NCBI RefSeq assembly: GCF_007655135.1
Contig: NC_045134.1
Location: 16,206,568-16,270,567 of the forward strand
Length of the DNA stretch: 64,000 nt
Direction: 5' to 3'
Source: Punica granatum
Taxonomy: Eukaryota; Streptophyta; Magnoliopsida; Myrtales; Lythraceae
Shown here: positions 34,422-46,331 of the stretch, piece after piece
Layout of the letters: every line of letters begins with the position of its first letter
Position numbering within the stretch: the first letter of the stretch is position 1
The notes under the pieces: generated by a model
Databases searched by the model: none
What the model was told of the DNA's origin: nothing
The model's input: only the letters and a program-made list of their open reading frames with translations
Made by a program: the position numbers and the translations under genes

Positions 34422-35049
34422 TTTGGTATCAAAGCATCAGGCTCCAAATCGGGTTTATCCTATCCTTTTTTGTTTCAATTTGCTAAGTTCCGCTTCGTCG
34501 AGTTTGTTCTTTGTGGATTGTTAGCAGCAAAAAAAAAACAGAGATGAAAAAAAAACAAAATCGGCAAAAAAAAAATACAGAGCTGAAAAAAAAAAGATCG
34601 AAAGAAAAGAAAGAAGACATCGTTGTCAATTTGATCCAAATTCTTTACATCAGACCATTCTAAAGTTGTTATTTCTCGTTCTTTGTGATCTGTATTGATT
34701 CTGATCCCATAATTTCATATAACATTCTGGTTTATTTAATCCTTCATAGTAGTTTGCCTTCTCTCTTGCTTCTTTTCTTCCTGAAATTTCCTTTGATCAT
34801 TAATTTTCCTTGATGAGTTCTTGGTGAATTGTGGCTGGAAAATTTGGAGTTGTTTGTTTAGTTCCAAAAGAAGTGAAAGAGAATTGTTGAGTGGAAAAAG
34901 GCAAGAGTGGTGAGAACACTAGAGGGTTAAAAGCCACATATTTTGTTGAGTGAAATCACGAGTGTAGAGTGATTCACATTCTTGAGTGTAAACACGTAAG
35001 GGAGAGAATTGTGAGGTCCATTTTTTTCTAACTTTATTTTGCAGCAATC
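34422..35049 (+). other. Leader and PBS of the plus-strand family 1 copy
   Basis: PBS at 34424-34435; A-tracts with GAGCTG blocks at 34526-34600; then CTAAC, a pyrimidine tract and GCAG at 35028-35044, immediately before the gag ATG. Confidence 0.75.
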
Positions 35050-36097
35050 ATGTCTCACAACAGTGCTAAGAGTATTCCCGAAAGTGCTACGGAATTGGCT
35101 AATTCAAAAATACTTATAGAGGCCATGATGAGTGAGATGAGGCGTGTGATGAGGTTGGAGTTTGAGCAGTTTCATGACTGGATAGATCTGATGGAGAATA
35201 AACGTGTGGAGTAGCCACAAAACGCTCCTAATGCAAGTAGGAAGGAAAGAGTTCAACCGAGGGAAGTGAAGGTTGAAGATGAAGAGAATTATGGGGCTGG
35301 TTTTGATGAAGATGATCAAGATTCAGTTGTTAGTAATAGGAAACATGGAGGGCGATTTAGAGAAGATAGGAATCAGGAAGACAATAACTTGGGTAGTATT
35401 AAGATGAAATTCCCATCGTTCCAAAGAAAGAGTGATCCCGATAACATGCCCCCATTGGAGGACGTTTTCGAGAAGGAATATTTAGCTCCATATGCATTAA
35501 CATTGGTGGCAAGGAGAGCATTGAGCTTGCAAATAAAAGAAGTTGAAGAAATGAAGCGGGAGAACATCTTTCACACAAGGTGCTACATCAAAGACAAAGT
35601 ATGTAGTGTGATTATTGATAATGGTAGTTGTACTAATGTCGCAAGCATAACAATGGTGGAAAAATTGGGACTACCCAAGCTGAAGCACCCCAAGCCATAC
35701 AAATTGCAATGGTTAAATGATAGTGGTGAGATAAGGGTGGACAAGTAGGTGTTAGTTGCATTTCGAATCGGCAAATACGAAGATGAAGTGTTGTGTGATG
35801 TAGTACCGATGCAAGCGGGACATTTGTTGCTCGGACGTCCATGGCAATTTGATAGGCGTGTAAAGCATGATGGCTTTACGAACAAATACTCCTTTGTACT
35901 TAATCAACGATCAATTACTCTTGTACCATTGACACCGCAGCAAGTATATGAGGATCAAGTGAGATTGCAAAAAGAGAGTGAACAAAAGAAAACGAGTGAA
36001 AATCAAAGAGAGGCCGAGAAAAATGAGAGAGATAAAGAAAATCAAAATTCGACCATTGAGAGAAAATTAAAGAGAAAACAAAAGAATTTTTATGCAA
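35050..36097 (+). pseudogene. Family 1 gag/protease remnant with the shared gag deletion
   Basis: Starts MSHNSAKSIPES and is broken by a TAG at 35212 and another near 35746 (both CAG to TAG). Near 35440 gag jumps from KSDPD to NMPPLED, the same deletion as in the copy at 7285-11256. The protease motif is IIDNGSCTNVAS. It ends at about 36097, within the linker before RT; the rest of pol and the 3' LTR are missing. Confidence 0.88.
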
Positions 36098-37235
36098 ATC
36101 TTATCTCAAAAGCCAAATCTAATAAAATATCCAAATCTATATCTCAAAAGCCACCATGAAGAAAATGATTAAAAGTTCCTAGCAAGGCAACCAACTTTTT
36201 AACCCAAAGATCAAATAAGCTGACCTGCACTTAATTGCACCTCTCAATGTAAAATAATTCTCAAGGCTTCCAGCAGTGTTTTTGATAGAAATCAATACCT
36301 CTAATATTCCTGAGTTTGAATTCCGAAAACTTGTCCAAAACCTAATTAATCGAATTCCTGCCATGTCGCTCTGTTATACAAATTGAAATAAACTCCAAAT
36401 CTGCTTTAGATGATCAAAAGATTGATATATGCCCCTGCCGATGGTAGAATTGGCCAGTCGAACTTGAGATAATGATAAAATAATAAATCCATCCAAAGTA
36501 TAATGCTACACTTGATGACTCAGAATAATTAAATTCATGCCACAATCACGTAGCACTAATAATTAGAATAATGTACCCATGATGAAATCGATGATAAGTA
36601 TAATAACTTAGGTCCTAAATTACTCTTTCCATCAGATATAGCACAGAGATACTACAATGAAGAATAGTTCAGCTAAAGATGAACAGTAGACCATATTATT
36701 AGCCATTATGGAATACCCTTGTCAACCACCATCAGATATAAACCACTTGTAACCCCATAAAATAAAGTAGTATATATATTCGAAAAGGTTTGCATTAACT
36801 TATGGGAAGAAAACCCGTGGAACCTGATCTGCAGAATCTAAAATACCTGTCGACGACTCATCCTCTATAATTCCATACTTGAATAGTGTTCTAAGCATAC
36901 GAAATACCATGGTCGAATTTTGTAGTAACTTAAACCTCTGGGGAACCTGAAGTGCTTTTCACTTACCAACTCATTTACTATGCAACGTTCATGCAAATAT
37001 TAACAAGCTAAGTCCTATACGTATTCATCAACTGAGGCATAAATTGTTAACAAGCATATCTAAGTCACTCCATTTGTTCTCCTAACAAATCCAAAGCATA
37101 AATAACTCGCGTGCTTAACGAGCGTGGAATTCAAAGAAATCCTACCAAAATCTCCACAATTATCAAAAATTTCTCGGGGATCAAGCATCAACTTAAGTCT
37201 ACAGGATCTCCTAACCTAGGCTCTGATACCAAAAT
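36098..37235 (-). other. Internal leader of family B copy B1, with PBS
   Basis: The minus strand leaving the LTR reads TGACA then ATTT then TGGTATCAGAGCC, a tRNA-Met primer site at 37219-37231. The remaining 1.1 kb to the left is AT-rich, with no gag or pol I can recognise. It is cut at the left by the broken family 1 copy. Confidence 0.65.
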
Positions 37236-38188
37236 TGTCACGACCCGAAATTTCAGCTGGATTTTCCCTATCTTTCCTCGATATCCATTACCACATAACT
37301 ATTCACCTAAAACTGGCTTTCCATAAAATTCCCAAAAATATAAAACCAACCTAGTAAGCTCTAATATGTATATACATCTCAAAAGAGAAAAATTTTCTTT
37401 TTCGCACCCATATCAGTAATATAACTAAACAAAATTTCAGGTCGTAACATTTTCAAATCCATTCTATACCAAAAAGGATATCTATCAAATAACTAAGGTC
37501 CCTACCTAGTTCTCCGAGCTGATCCCCAATATTAAAAAGTGTTTCTTCCGCGCAGCTAGAAGCTTATCTGGAAAAATATATGCAGGGTGTGAGCTGCATC
37601 TCAGTGAATATTATATTCCAGAGTAAAATGACATTTTTAAATAAATATTTAATTGCAAATAACTAAATAATCAAATAACTAATATCATCACATCCAATCC
37701 AACTATCAACTCACTCGGCATACATACACAGTATGTATATATATATATACACAAACTGTAATAATAATTATATCAAATATAATAACTAAATTTAAGTTCT
37801 ACTAACCAATTCACACAACCCTTCCAACCGTTTCTCTAACACCCAATATCACATAAACATCAAATATTCATTCATTAGCATTCCATAGCAACTCACAACA
37901 CAATCAATTGACAGATCCAACTGTCACGACCCGAAACTTATAGCAGAGTTTCCCCTCTATTCCTTAATATCCATTGTCATATACGCAACTCATATATGTG
38001 TAATCTGTTTTCCTAACTCCCAACACATTGAACCAACCCAGCAAACTCTATATAACATATAACCTCCTAACTAATTCTGATATATGCATAAAACCCTCAA
38101 AGCTTACTCAGTTGCAACCGTCTTGTAACACAGACTGAACGAAAAGTTTTCATATATATATATATATAGTATACTTCTATAACACATC

Positions 38189-38286
38189 TGATGCGGACCT
38201 CACGAAGGATTGTGAAACCCGACGACTAACTTGAATCGATTCAAGTTGGTCGTCGGGTTTCACAATCCTTCGTGAGGTCCGCATCA
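38189..38286. repeat. 98-bp near-perfect palindrome made from the U5 end
   Basis: Two 48-bp arms, each the family 2 LTR end (TGATGCGGACCTCACG... / ...CGTGAGGTCCGCATCA). There is one mismatch (T/C near 38227) and two central bases. Confidence 0.93.
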
Positions 38287-38989
38287 TTTTGGTATCAGAG
38301 CATCAGGCTCCAAATCAGGTTTATCCTATCCTTTACGTTTCAATTCGTTGAATTTCATTCCATCTAGCTTGTTCGTTCTGGATTGATTAGTAGCAAAAAA
38401 AAAAGAGCAAAAAAAAAGGAGCGCAAAAAAAAAAAAATTCGGCTAAAAAAAAATAGAGCTGAAAAAAAAAGATAGAAAGAAAAGAAAGAAGCCGTCGGTG
38501 TGAATTTGATCTGGATTCCTTGCATCAGATCATTCTAAAGTTGCTATTTACCTTGTTGATCCGCGTTGATTTTGCTCCCATAATTACCCAATACTTGATC
38601 TTCCATATTCCCTTCCCTATATCATCCTCCATATCTTTCCATCCATATATTACTCTGATATTCCTTTCTTCATTCCCAAAATCTTTCCTTGGTTAACTTT
38701 CCTTTAACCATTTATTTCCCTGTTAGTTTGTGTCCAAGTTAGGGCCAATATATTAATTGCGTTTTGAATTATTATGAGCTAGTTACCTTTGATTTGTGAG
38801 TTGCTGAGTTCTTTAAAGAACTTTGAGGAGGAAATTAGAGTGGAAAGAGGCAAGAGTGGTGAGCATATCAGAGGGAAAAAGCCATTGAACTGAGCGAAAC
38901 ACGAGTGTTGAGTGACGATAATTTGAGGGCAAACACGTGAGCGAGTGGTTGTGAGGTCCTAACACCAATTTTCTTTTCATAGTGCAAAC
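38287..38989 (+). other. Leader and PBS of the rearranged family 2 element
   Basis: A TGGTATCAGAGC primer site lies at 38290-38301. A-tracts with GAGCTG-like blocks follow at 38394-38470, as in family 1 leaders. The leader ends GTGAGGTCCTAACACC, a pyrimidine tract and CATAG just before the gag ATG. The region between the two GTGAGGTCC copies (38272-38950) is what the element at 12058-18117 has lost. Confidence 0.8.
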
Positions 38990-39860
38990 ATGAGCTTCGC
39001 AGGAAAAGGCAATGAATCTACAACCGGGGATGGAAGTAATGCCGGCCAGCAAGATGTTGCTTTTACTTTGAAAGCCATGCAGCAACAATTCGAGAGATTG
39101 GAAGTTGTTTTTGGAGATTTCCGTGATAGAATGGACCGGCAAGATCAACGAATTGATCAAATGCAAAGGGAGCAACCCAGGCAGCATGTGCAAGTTCCCA
39201 ATGCAAGGAGACTAATCCGCCAGCCAGCAAATCCTCACGATGAAGAAGATGAAGATTATGGGAAGATGATGAAATTGCATCCGTGAGAAGTGTGAGGAGA
39301 GCCAGAGGAGTTAGGAATGAGGGGCGAAGACATGGTAGGCGAGATCAAGCAATTAGAGATGGAGTAGATAGAAATATTGGGAGTATTAAAATGACGATAC
39401 CACCTTTTCAAGGGAGGAATGACCCTGACGCTTTTATCGAATGGGAGAGGAAGGTGGAGCTTGTATTTGATTGCCACAATTACTCGGAAGAGAAGAAAGT
39501 GAAGCTTGCAGTGGTGGAATTCACTGATTATGCCATCGTTTGGTGGGACAAATTGGTTAAGGAGAGAAGAAGGAACCATGAAAGACCTATTGAGACCTGG
39601 GAGGAGATGAAGACTGTCATGCGGAGGCGATTTGTTCCCTCGTATTACTATCGGGACTTGCATTTAAAATTGCAAAGTCTAAGGCAAGGGACGAGGAGCG
39701 TGGAAGACTACCACAAAGAGATGGAAATAGCTCTGATTCGAGCAAACATTGAAGCACAAGATCTTGGAGGCTTGCATGTTCCGAGTGGGCCAATCACACG
39801 GGCGAAGGCCAAACAAATCCAACAAGCTATGGAGAGCTTGCTGATGGGCTTTTTGGACTA
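38990..39860 (+). pseudogene. Family 2 gag remnant fused to the integrase tail
   Basis: Starts MSFAGKGNEST, with a Q/R-rich coiled part (QQQFERLEVVFGDFRDRMD). A one-base deletion near 39260 shifts the frame. The second frame (from about 39283) carries the gag core (KVELVFDCHNYSEEKKVKL and RRFVPSYYYRDLHLKLQSLR). At about 39752 it is joined in frame to the integrase tail that lies in the LTR ([21 protein letters not shown]). No protease, RT or integrase core. Confidence 0.88.
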
Positions 39861-40367
39861 AGAGGAGTCTAATTCAATTGGGTCTCCAAAGGCCTTTATT
39901 CACTTGACTTGCCATGAGATGCTGAAGATGGAATAAAAGACTGCCAACTATTCTAGATAGCCTTTATTTAGTTTCCTCTGTTATTTCTGGCTTTAGGAAA
40001 CTAAGGATATTCCAATTGCCTAGTTTGTTAGTTTCCAGTTTCTCCTAAGCTTATATAAAGGAGGCTGAGTAGCTGATCATGGCAGACTATTCTGGTATTT
40101 TGGTGAGATTTTTTCTCCTTTGTTCTTCATTGAACTCCTTCGAACGAACAAGTGTGACAGCTTGTGATTGTTCGGTACACTTTGATATTATTGGTTCTTG
40201 TTTCTTCATAAACAACGGGTCAATAATCCTTGTCTTGATATTGTTGGTTCTTGTTTCTCTATAAACAACGGGTCAATAATCCTCTTTATCTAAATCTGAG
40301 TTTGGCGATCTGGGAATCGATTCAAGTTGGTCGTCGGGTTTCACAATCCTTCGTGAGGTTCGCATCA
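39752..40367 (+). repeat. 3' LTR of the rearranged family 2 element, lacking the U3 start
   Basis: About 615 of 691 bp, ending CGCATCA before ACATC. Confidence 0.88.
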
Positions 40368-40975
40368 ACATCCAACCTTTAACTAACTCGGCATGCTCTA
40401 CAAGAATATATAATCAATCTAACGGATTCTAATGTACATATATGCTCTCAATAGTGTGTTCAGCTACAACCATACCACTAAACCAACTAACAAAAGTTTC
40501 AGGTCGTAACAGGATTGTAACATTTACGAACACTTACTACCTATACTATGGGTGGGCCTACTTGCCAAAATCCTTTGCGTTGATCCCCGTTATCCAAAGT
40601 CCTCCTGTGCGGCTAGTCCAGCTCCTAGCTCATCTGGAAAAAATGTATGCAGGGGGTGAGCTGCATCTCAGTGAGTACTATATTCCAACGTAAAATGAAT
40701 TAATATGTTAACATCACAATTCACCACAATCAATCATATATCTATTTATATACATATTCCACCAGATATGGAATCCAATACCAAGATCATACTTTCACAC
40801 AACTCATATGGCAACCAAATCCAAACAACAATAATATAGCCATAGGGTTGCATTTCCTCGCAACAGAGTTATAACGGTACCGTGACCCCGCACACCTCAT
40901 TCATATCATCCTCAACTCCCAATATCCATGTCTCATGAGCGGGGGCCGCCCATTAACCTATGGCGGTAAGAGTTG

Positions 40976-41206
40976 ACCTTCATTTATATTCCGCCGGTCC
41001 AGCGGCCGATCATGCCCCTGCTTATATTCCGCCTGGACCAGCGGCCGATCAGGCCCCTATTTGTATTCCGCCGGGTCCAGAGGCCGATCAGGCCCCTATT
41101 TGTATTCCGCCGGGTCCAGCGGCCGATCAAGTCCCTATTTATATTCCGCCGGGTTCGGCGGCCGATCAGGCCCCTTTTATAATCCGCCGGGTCCCGCGAT
41201 CCCATG
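40976..41206. repeat. 39-bp minisatellite inside family B LTR (B2)
   Basis: About six units of CGCCGGGTCCAGCGGCCGAT then CAGGCCCCTATTTRTATTC. Thirty-nine bases are 13 codons, so frames stay open on both strands; this is not a gene. Confidence 0.9.
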
Positions 41207-42896
41207 GCTATAGTCCAACCATCACAAGCACACTAAGCATACACATCAACTATGTTCCGCAATCATTCAGCCACCATCACCTCTATAACCATACATATAT
41301 ATATATATATATATATTTATTATCATTTTACGATGGAAGAAAGTACTCACAAACACCCCTGAAACGACCACTTAATGAGTCGAGCCTTCCGGAGGTAAAA
41401 CCTCAGTCTCCCCAACCCCTATTCAATTCAAGCACGAAGATTAGATAATATACTAAATAAGATTGAAAATATGCATCAGTTAAATCACCGTGTTACTTCA
41501 TCGAAATAGCTATAATGTAAGACGTTTATAATTAACAATGCTCCTTCTCTATCTCTTTTGATTTCTACCTAACTCTTTAAATAGGGAACGATACAAAATG
41601 AGATGCACATGTATTCCTCAAATTATATCAACTTAGGATTCATTGCAGTATATATCAACTGGATGACCAATTTGATTAGCCAAATTCAAGAAGAGTGCAA
41701 GGAATTCTAAGTATTTCTTTGGTTCCAAAATACAAATAAACAAGAGCTTATTCAATCAATCCATCACATGATATCATTATAATGCATGATAAATTCTCAA
41801 ATCAGATCCCTTTTCTAATCCATAGTCAGTTCAAAGAGCAAAATATATGCATATATATACATATGTACACACACTTGTCTACATCTATGTATATATATAT
41901 AGATTTTCAGAAGGGCATAGCTGTGTGTATAAGAAACCTACTAATTATGTCAAGGAATTTGCCATCTGCCTCACAACCGAATTATTTAGATCATATAGGT
42001 GACCAAACTCATCCCAACACAACATAAGACTAACTCCAAATATATATCCAACTCAACTTATATTAGCTAAGAGAAGCTACCAATCTCAGCAACTAAACTT
42101 CTCAACCAAAACAACTGGAATAAATGGAAGGAAAGCCATAACCTATGCCAAACCTAGTGAGTATGAATGTTTAAATCATAAACAATCAACTTACAATCAA
42201 TATTTTCGGACTTAGCCTTCTTCTCCTGGAATTTCTCAACTCAGCTCACTTATCTCTCTCTCTCTCTCTCTTCTGGTTCATTTTCGTTTTTCCTTAGCCA
42301 AGGGATAGAGCAAGGGAGGGTATAGCTTAAATAAGGAAGAAAAGGAGAAAAAGAAGGTGGTCAAAGATGGTCAAAGGCGATGGGAAGGAAAGGGCTGCTG
42401 AAGAGGAGGCCACTTGGCCCATTCTACACTCATCTCTATCTGATTTCTCACTTTTTCGTTTTTTTTTTCATATAGATAAAGATCCAGCCACAAGTTGTGG
42501 TATATTATATACATTTAAAGATTCAGCCACAATTTATGGTATATTATATACATGTGTGTTATGTAACCATGCATGTGCATATGGATATGTATATGAGCAT
42601 ATATGCATGTTTGGTGAGCACTAGCTTCACACCAACTCTAGCAACAACACGGTTTTCATAGAACAACTTCAGACAATCTCAACAATCATCACACCTCCAA
42701 CAATCTCAACAATCAACACATCTCCAACAATCATACCAGCCAAACAATATACAATACAAACCAATCAATATAGCCATAGGGTTGCATTTCCTCGCAACAG
42801 AGTTGTGACGGTACCGTGACCCCGCACTCATATCCACAAATTCCTCATTTCCTTTCCCATACGCGGGGGCTGCCCATTATCCTCCGGCAGTAAGAG

Positions 42897-43015
42897 TCTA
42901 AGCGTCCATTTTTGTATCCCGCCGGATCAGCGGTCTAGGCGTCCCTTTTTGTATCCCGCCGGATCAGCAGTCTAGGCGTCCCTTTTTGTATCCCGCCGGA
43001 TCAGTGGTCTCATGG
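42897..43015. repeat. Divergent minisatellite inside family B LTR (B1)
   Basis: Three units of about 37-38 bp (CCCGCCGGATCAGCGGTCTAGG and following), homologous in position to the 39-bp arrays of B2 and B3 but with a different consensus. Confidence 0.85.
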
Positions 43016-45089
43016 CTATAATCAAACAACAATCACAAGCATAAACAAATACAATCATGCCATCGCACCTTATATATCATCATACACAAGCACAATATCA
43101 ATCACATTACAATGGTACCACATTATCAGCACATATCTCATACACAATTAACATATACAATCACACTGCATATCTCAAGTCAAAGTGAAACATAAAGGAC
43201 AATCTCTCTCAAATTCTTTCCCACTACATAACACGACCGATTCCTTAATCTAACTATCATAACATTCTTATTGAATAATTATACAACTATTATACATCAT
43301 TTTACAAAGGAATATAGTACTCACTTAACATATATATATATATATATAAATTATTTTACAATGAAATAAGGTACTCACCGACAATTCCAAGAAAGATGGC
43401 TCACTGAGTAGGGCCTTCAGAGTACAAGAATTCAGTCTCCTTAATCCCTATGATTTGCAAACATAAGTTTAGAGAATAATTAGCATAACACCATTACAAG
43501 GCTTTTAATACCTCCCACGATCTTCTTTAGACTTATTATTTCCAATGAATCCCGAGCTATACATATATATCATATTCATTATGTCCATTCCTCATCTATG
43601 TCAAAACTATTTAAACAATCTCCATAATTCCCATTTAAACAAACCTAATTGTTTCTTGTCAATTTCTAGGTAAATGGGAGATTCATAAAAGACCAAAAAT
43701 ATATAATCACAGTAATAGCAACAACCAGATAATACTCTATACAAGAATCCGACATCATGAAACTCAAGGCAGCAAAGCGTAATCTCCTAGCATTGTCTAC
43801 ACAATATTATTTATAAAAATTTATAATAACTTATCTAAGCTAAAATAGCAATACTAGAACTTTAGTAACTTAACAACAACAATATATATAAGTGAATTCA
43901 CTCACCATTTCTAGCTGATACAAATTAAATAACAATCATTATTCTTCAGCTACCTCACCAACTCCCATAGTTAGCTAGCTCCCAACTTCCTCAAATATGT
44001 ACATTACCTATTCCTCTAAAAGAAACGGCAACCGAGAATGTAAGGCAGCTCATAGCACGAAATATATAATATATATGTAGTTATATGTTGTAACGAACAT
44101 TTACCCAAACTTCTAGAACAAGGCAATTTAAAGCTCCTTTGGCCATTTAAGCATCAATCACAAAGAGACAGCATTGAATCAGTTACTAGCAGAGCGGTAA
44201 CCAAATAAGAAAAGGAAATTCTAATTTTACGAATTAATAGAATAGCTGAACCACGAAAAGAAAAACAATTTTAGCTATAAACCCCATATAATTAACTTCC
44301 TTGTTCATTAGACTACAACTCAAGAACCGTAACTAAATACACCCTTGAACTTTGTCCATCCAATTCAATGCAAGAAAGTGGAAGAAAAGAATCAAGTACC
44401 AAGCAATTCAGCCGACAACAAAAATTCATCATTATATCTCCAAAATCAAGCTAGACATGCTTAAATCGATTAATGGAACATCATGCATCTCATTCCATCT
44501 CTCAATCTCGGCCTCAAGCCTTCAAAATCACTCCAAATGACCCCAAATCAAACAAATAATTGATATACCATTCAGCCTATATCTCAAGCCCCACTACCAG
44601 CCATCGAAATTGAATAACCAAACACAAGTCAATTAATAAATTATCACCCATCCTAGCTGCTATCTCAAACTCAATTTCAAATCACCATAATCATGCTACA
44701 TATACTCAATTCTATCAAGAGTCAATTGTGCAACTCACCCGTATATCAATATGACAACAAGGTATCGAGCTTAGGCCAACTATCCCGAATCGGGCAAGAA
44801 ATTGAAGTGCAACTCAGACCAAGTTTAAGCAGCAGAGCTCGGAATGGACTAGACTCACGTTTTTTTTTTTCCTTGCTCTCTCTATCTCCCTCCTCTGTTT
44901 CTTTTTCTTTGATTCCCTCCGCAGAGAAAACAGGGCAAGGAAGGAAGGGAAGAAACAAATGGAAAAAAAAGACAAGGAAGAAAAGAAAGAAACAAATATG
45001 GCGGTGGAAAATGAGGGGAACAATTTGGGCCACGTGGAGCCCATGGCTCCATTCCTCTTTTTTTTTTTTTTTTCCAGAACTTCTACATA

Positions 45090-45120
<31 letters not shown>

Positions 45121-45153
45121 AGCTTATGTATATATGTGTGTGTAAATATGGGG

Positions 45154-45961
45154 TGATGCGATTCCTGCCAAGAATGACAAGACCCGACAACTAAAGGAAC
45201 CCAAGATCGTTCCACAATCAGATTTGATTAACGAAAACCTCAACCCGTTGTTTACAACATAAACAAGAACCTTGGTATAACTGACCTCAACCCGTTGTTT
45301 AATGCGAAACAAGAACGTCGGTATATAGGAAGACGCCACAAACGGTGATGGAAAGCCGTTTGATAAGTCGATGAAGACGCCACAAACGGTAGTGGAAAGC
45401 CGTTTGATAAGTCGATGATGAACGCCACGGAAACTTCCGATAAGTTCGAATTAGTTCTTCAAGAACCAAAGAGAATACTCTCACAATTTTCTGAATGTTC
45501 CTTTTTAAAAATTGACTAAGATGAATATATATAGACATAAACTAATCCTAATCTGGTCATATCTCCTCCTAAAGATAAGGAAAATAAAACCTAGAATATC
45601 GATAGAGATATGACATAATCTATAAAGATATGAAATCTAAATATCCCTAGAATATCTCCATGAGATTTAAATTTTAAACAAATCTGATGATATATTCTCT
45701 TGATCATCAAATATTCTAGAAGCTTCCTTAAACACTTGCTGAATTTAGCCTTGTCCGAAATCTTCTATAACTTGAATCAAATTGATGGATTTTTGTTGAT
45801 CACGTGATTCATGTCCAATGGGCCTCCACGAATTTGCTTGAGCCCGAACCTCCTGAATCAAACCGTTGAGTTCATCTTTAAACTTCTTTGCTCGTGCTCG
45901 CATAATCGGTCCAATTGGAACTTGAACTGGATCCCTTGAAGTCGTGCTACGATTTGCATCA
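45154..45961 (-). repeat. Family 1 LTR (3') of an interrupted copy
   Basis: TGATGCGATTCC...TTGCATCA, 808 bp, minus orientation, with two 44-bp units. It is inserted in family B copy B1. Confidence 0.92.
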
Positions 45962-46331
45962 TTCCCCTCCTCTTGAAAAGGATTTGTCCTCAAATCATCA
46001 CCTACATCAAAAGGAAGCAAATTAGCAACATTAAAAGTAGCACTTACGTTGTACTCACTAGGTAAGTCTAGTTTATAAGCATTGTCATTGATGCGCTCCA
46101 GGACTTGAAAAGGACCATCTCCTCTTGGAAGCAATTTGGAACGTTTTTGCGCCGGAAATCTCTCTTTCCTCATATGCAACCAAACTCAATCTCCGGGTTC
46201 AGAAATTAACTTATGACAGCCCTTGTTAGCGTGTTTTGTATACTGCTCCGTTCTTCGCTCAATGTTGAGTCTTGTTTTCTCATGAATCTGCTTGACAAAT
46301 TCAGCTTTCTTTTTCCCATCTAAATTAACAT
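45962..46331 (-). pseudogene. Family 1 integrase C-terminal fragment, interrupted
   Basis: Reads the integrase tail ([46 protein letters not shown]) with a stop near 46182. At 46331 the frame is split by the large element starting TGTGCGCACC. The rest of this copy would lie beyond that element, outside the window. Confidence 0.88.

Larger units (their letters stand above)
38189..40367 (+). mobile_element. Rearranged family 2 element with U5-type ends at both sides
   Basis: Flanked by ACATC (38184-38188 and 40368-40372). The left end is not an LTR but an inverted copy of the last 48 bp of U5, joined to the normal U5 end (38189-38286), and followed by PBS, leader and partial gag. At about 39752 gag is fused to the LTR, which lacks the first part of U3, and runs to 40367. 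It cannot encode enzymes and must have been mobilised by others. Confidence 0.88.
37922..42631 (-). mobile_element. Solo LTR of family B (B2), carrying a nested family 2 derivative
   Basis: Begins TGTCACGACC and ends CTAGCTTCACA, with CCAAC on both sides (37917-37921 and 42632-42636). Removing the nested element at 38189-40372 leaves about 2.5 kb, so the LTR is large. No internal region is present, as expected after LTR-LTR recombination. The large LTR and tRNA-Met PBS would fit a Tekay/Del-type chromovirus, but no protein is available to confirm this. Confidence 0.85.
37236..45153 (-). repeat. Family B 5' LTR, copy B1, interrupted by B2 and truncated
   Basis: Starts TGTCACGACCCGAAATT at 37236. 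It is interrupted at 37921 by solo LTR B2 and resumes at 42637 with TCTAGCAACAACACGG, matching B3 near 30895. It continues through its minisatellite (42897-43015) and an AT-rich part with poly-T and (TA)n runs. It is cut at 45154 by a family 1 LTR before its outer end. Confidence 0.75.

Noticed and set aside
40960..41448. 162-codon frame with PGPAADQAPIYIP repeats
   Set aside because: Encoded by the 39-bp minisatellite (13 codons) inside a solo LTR.
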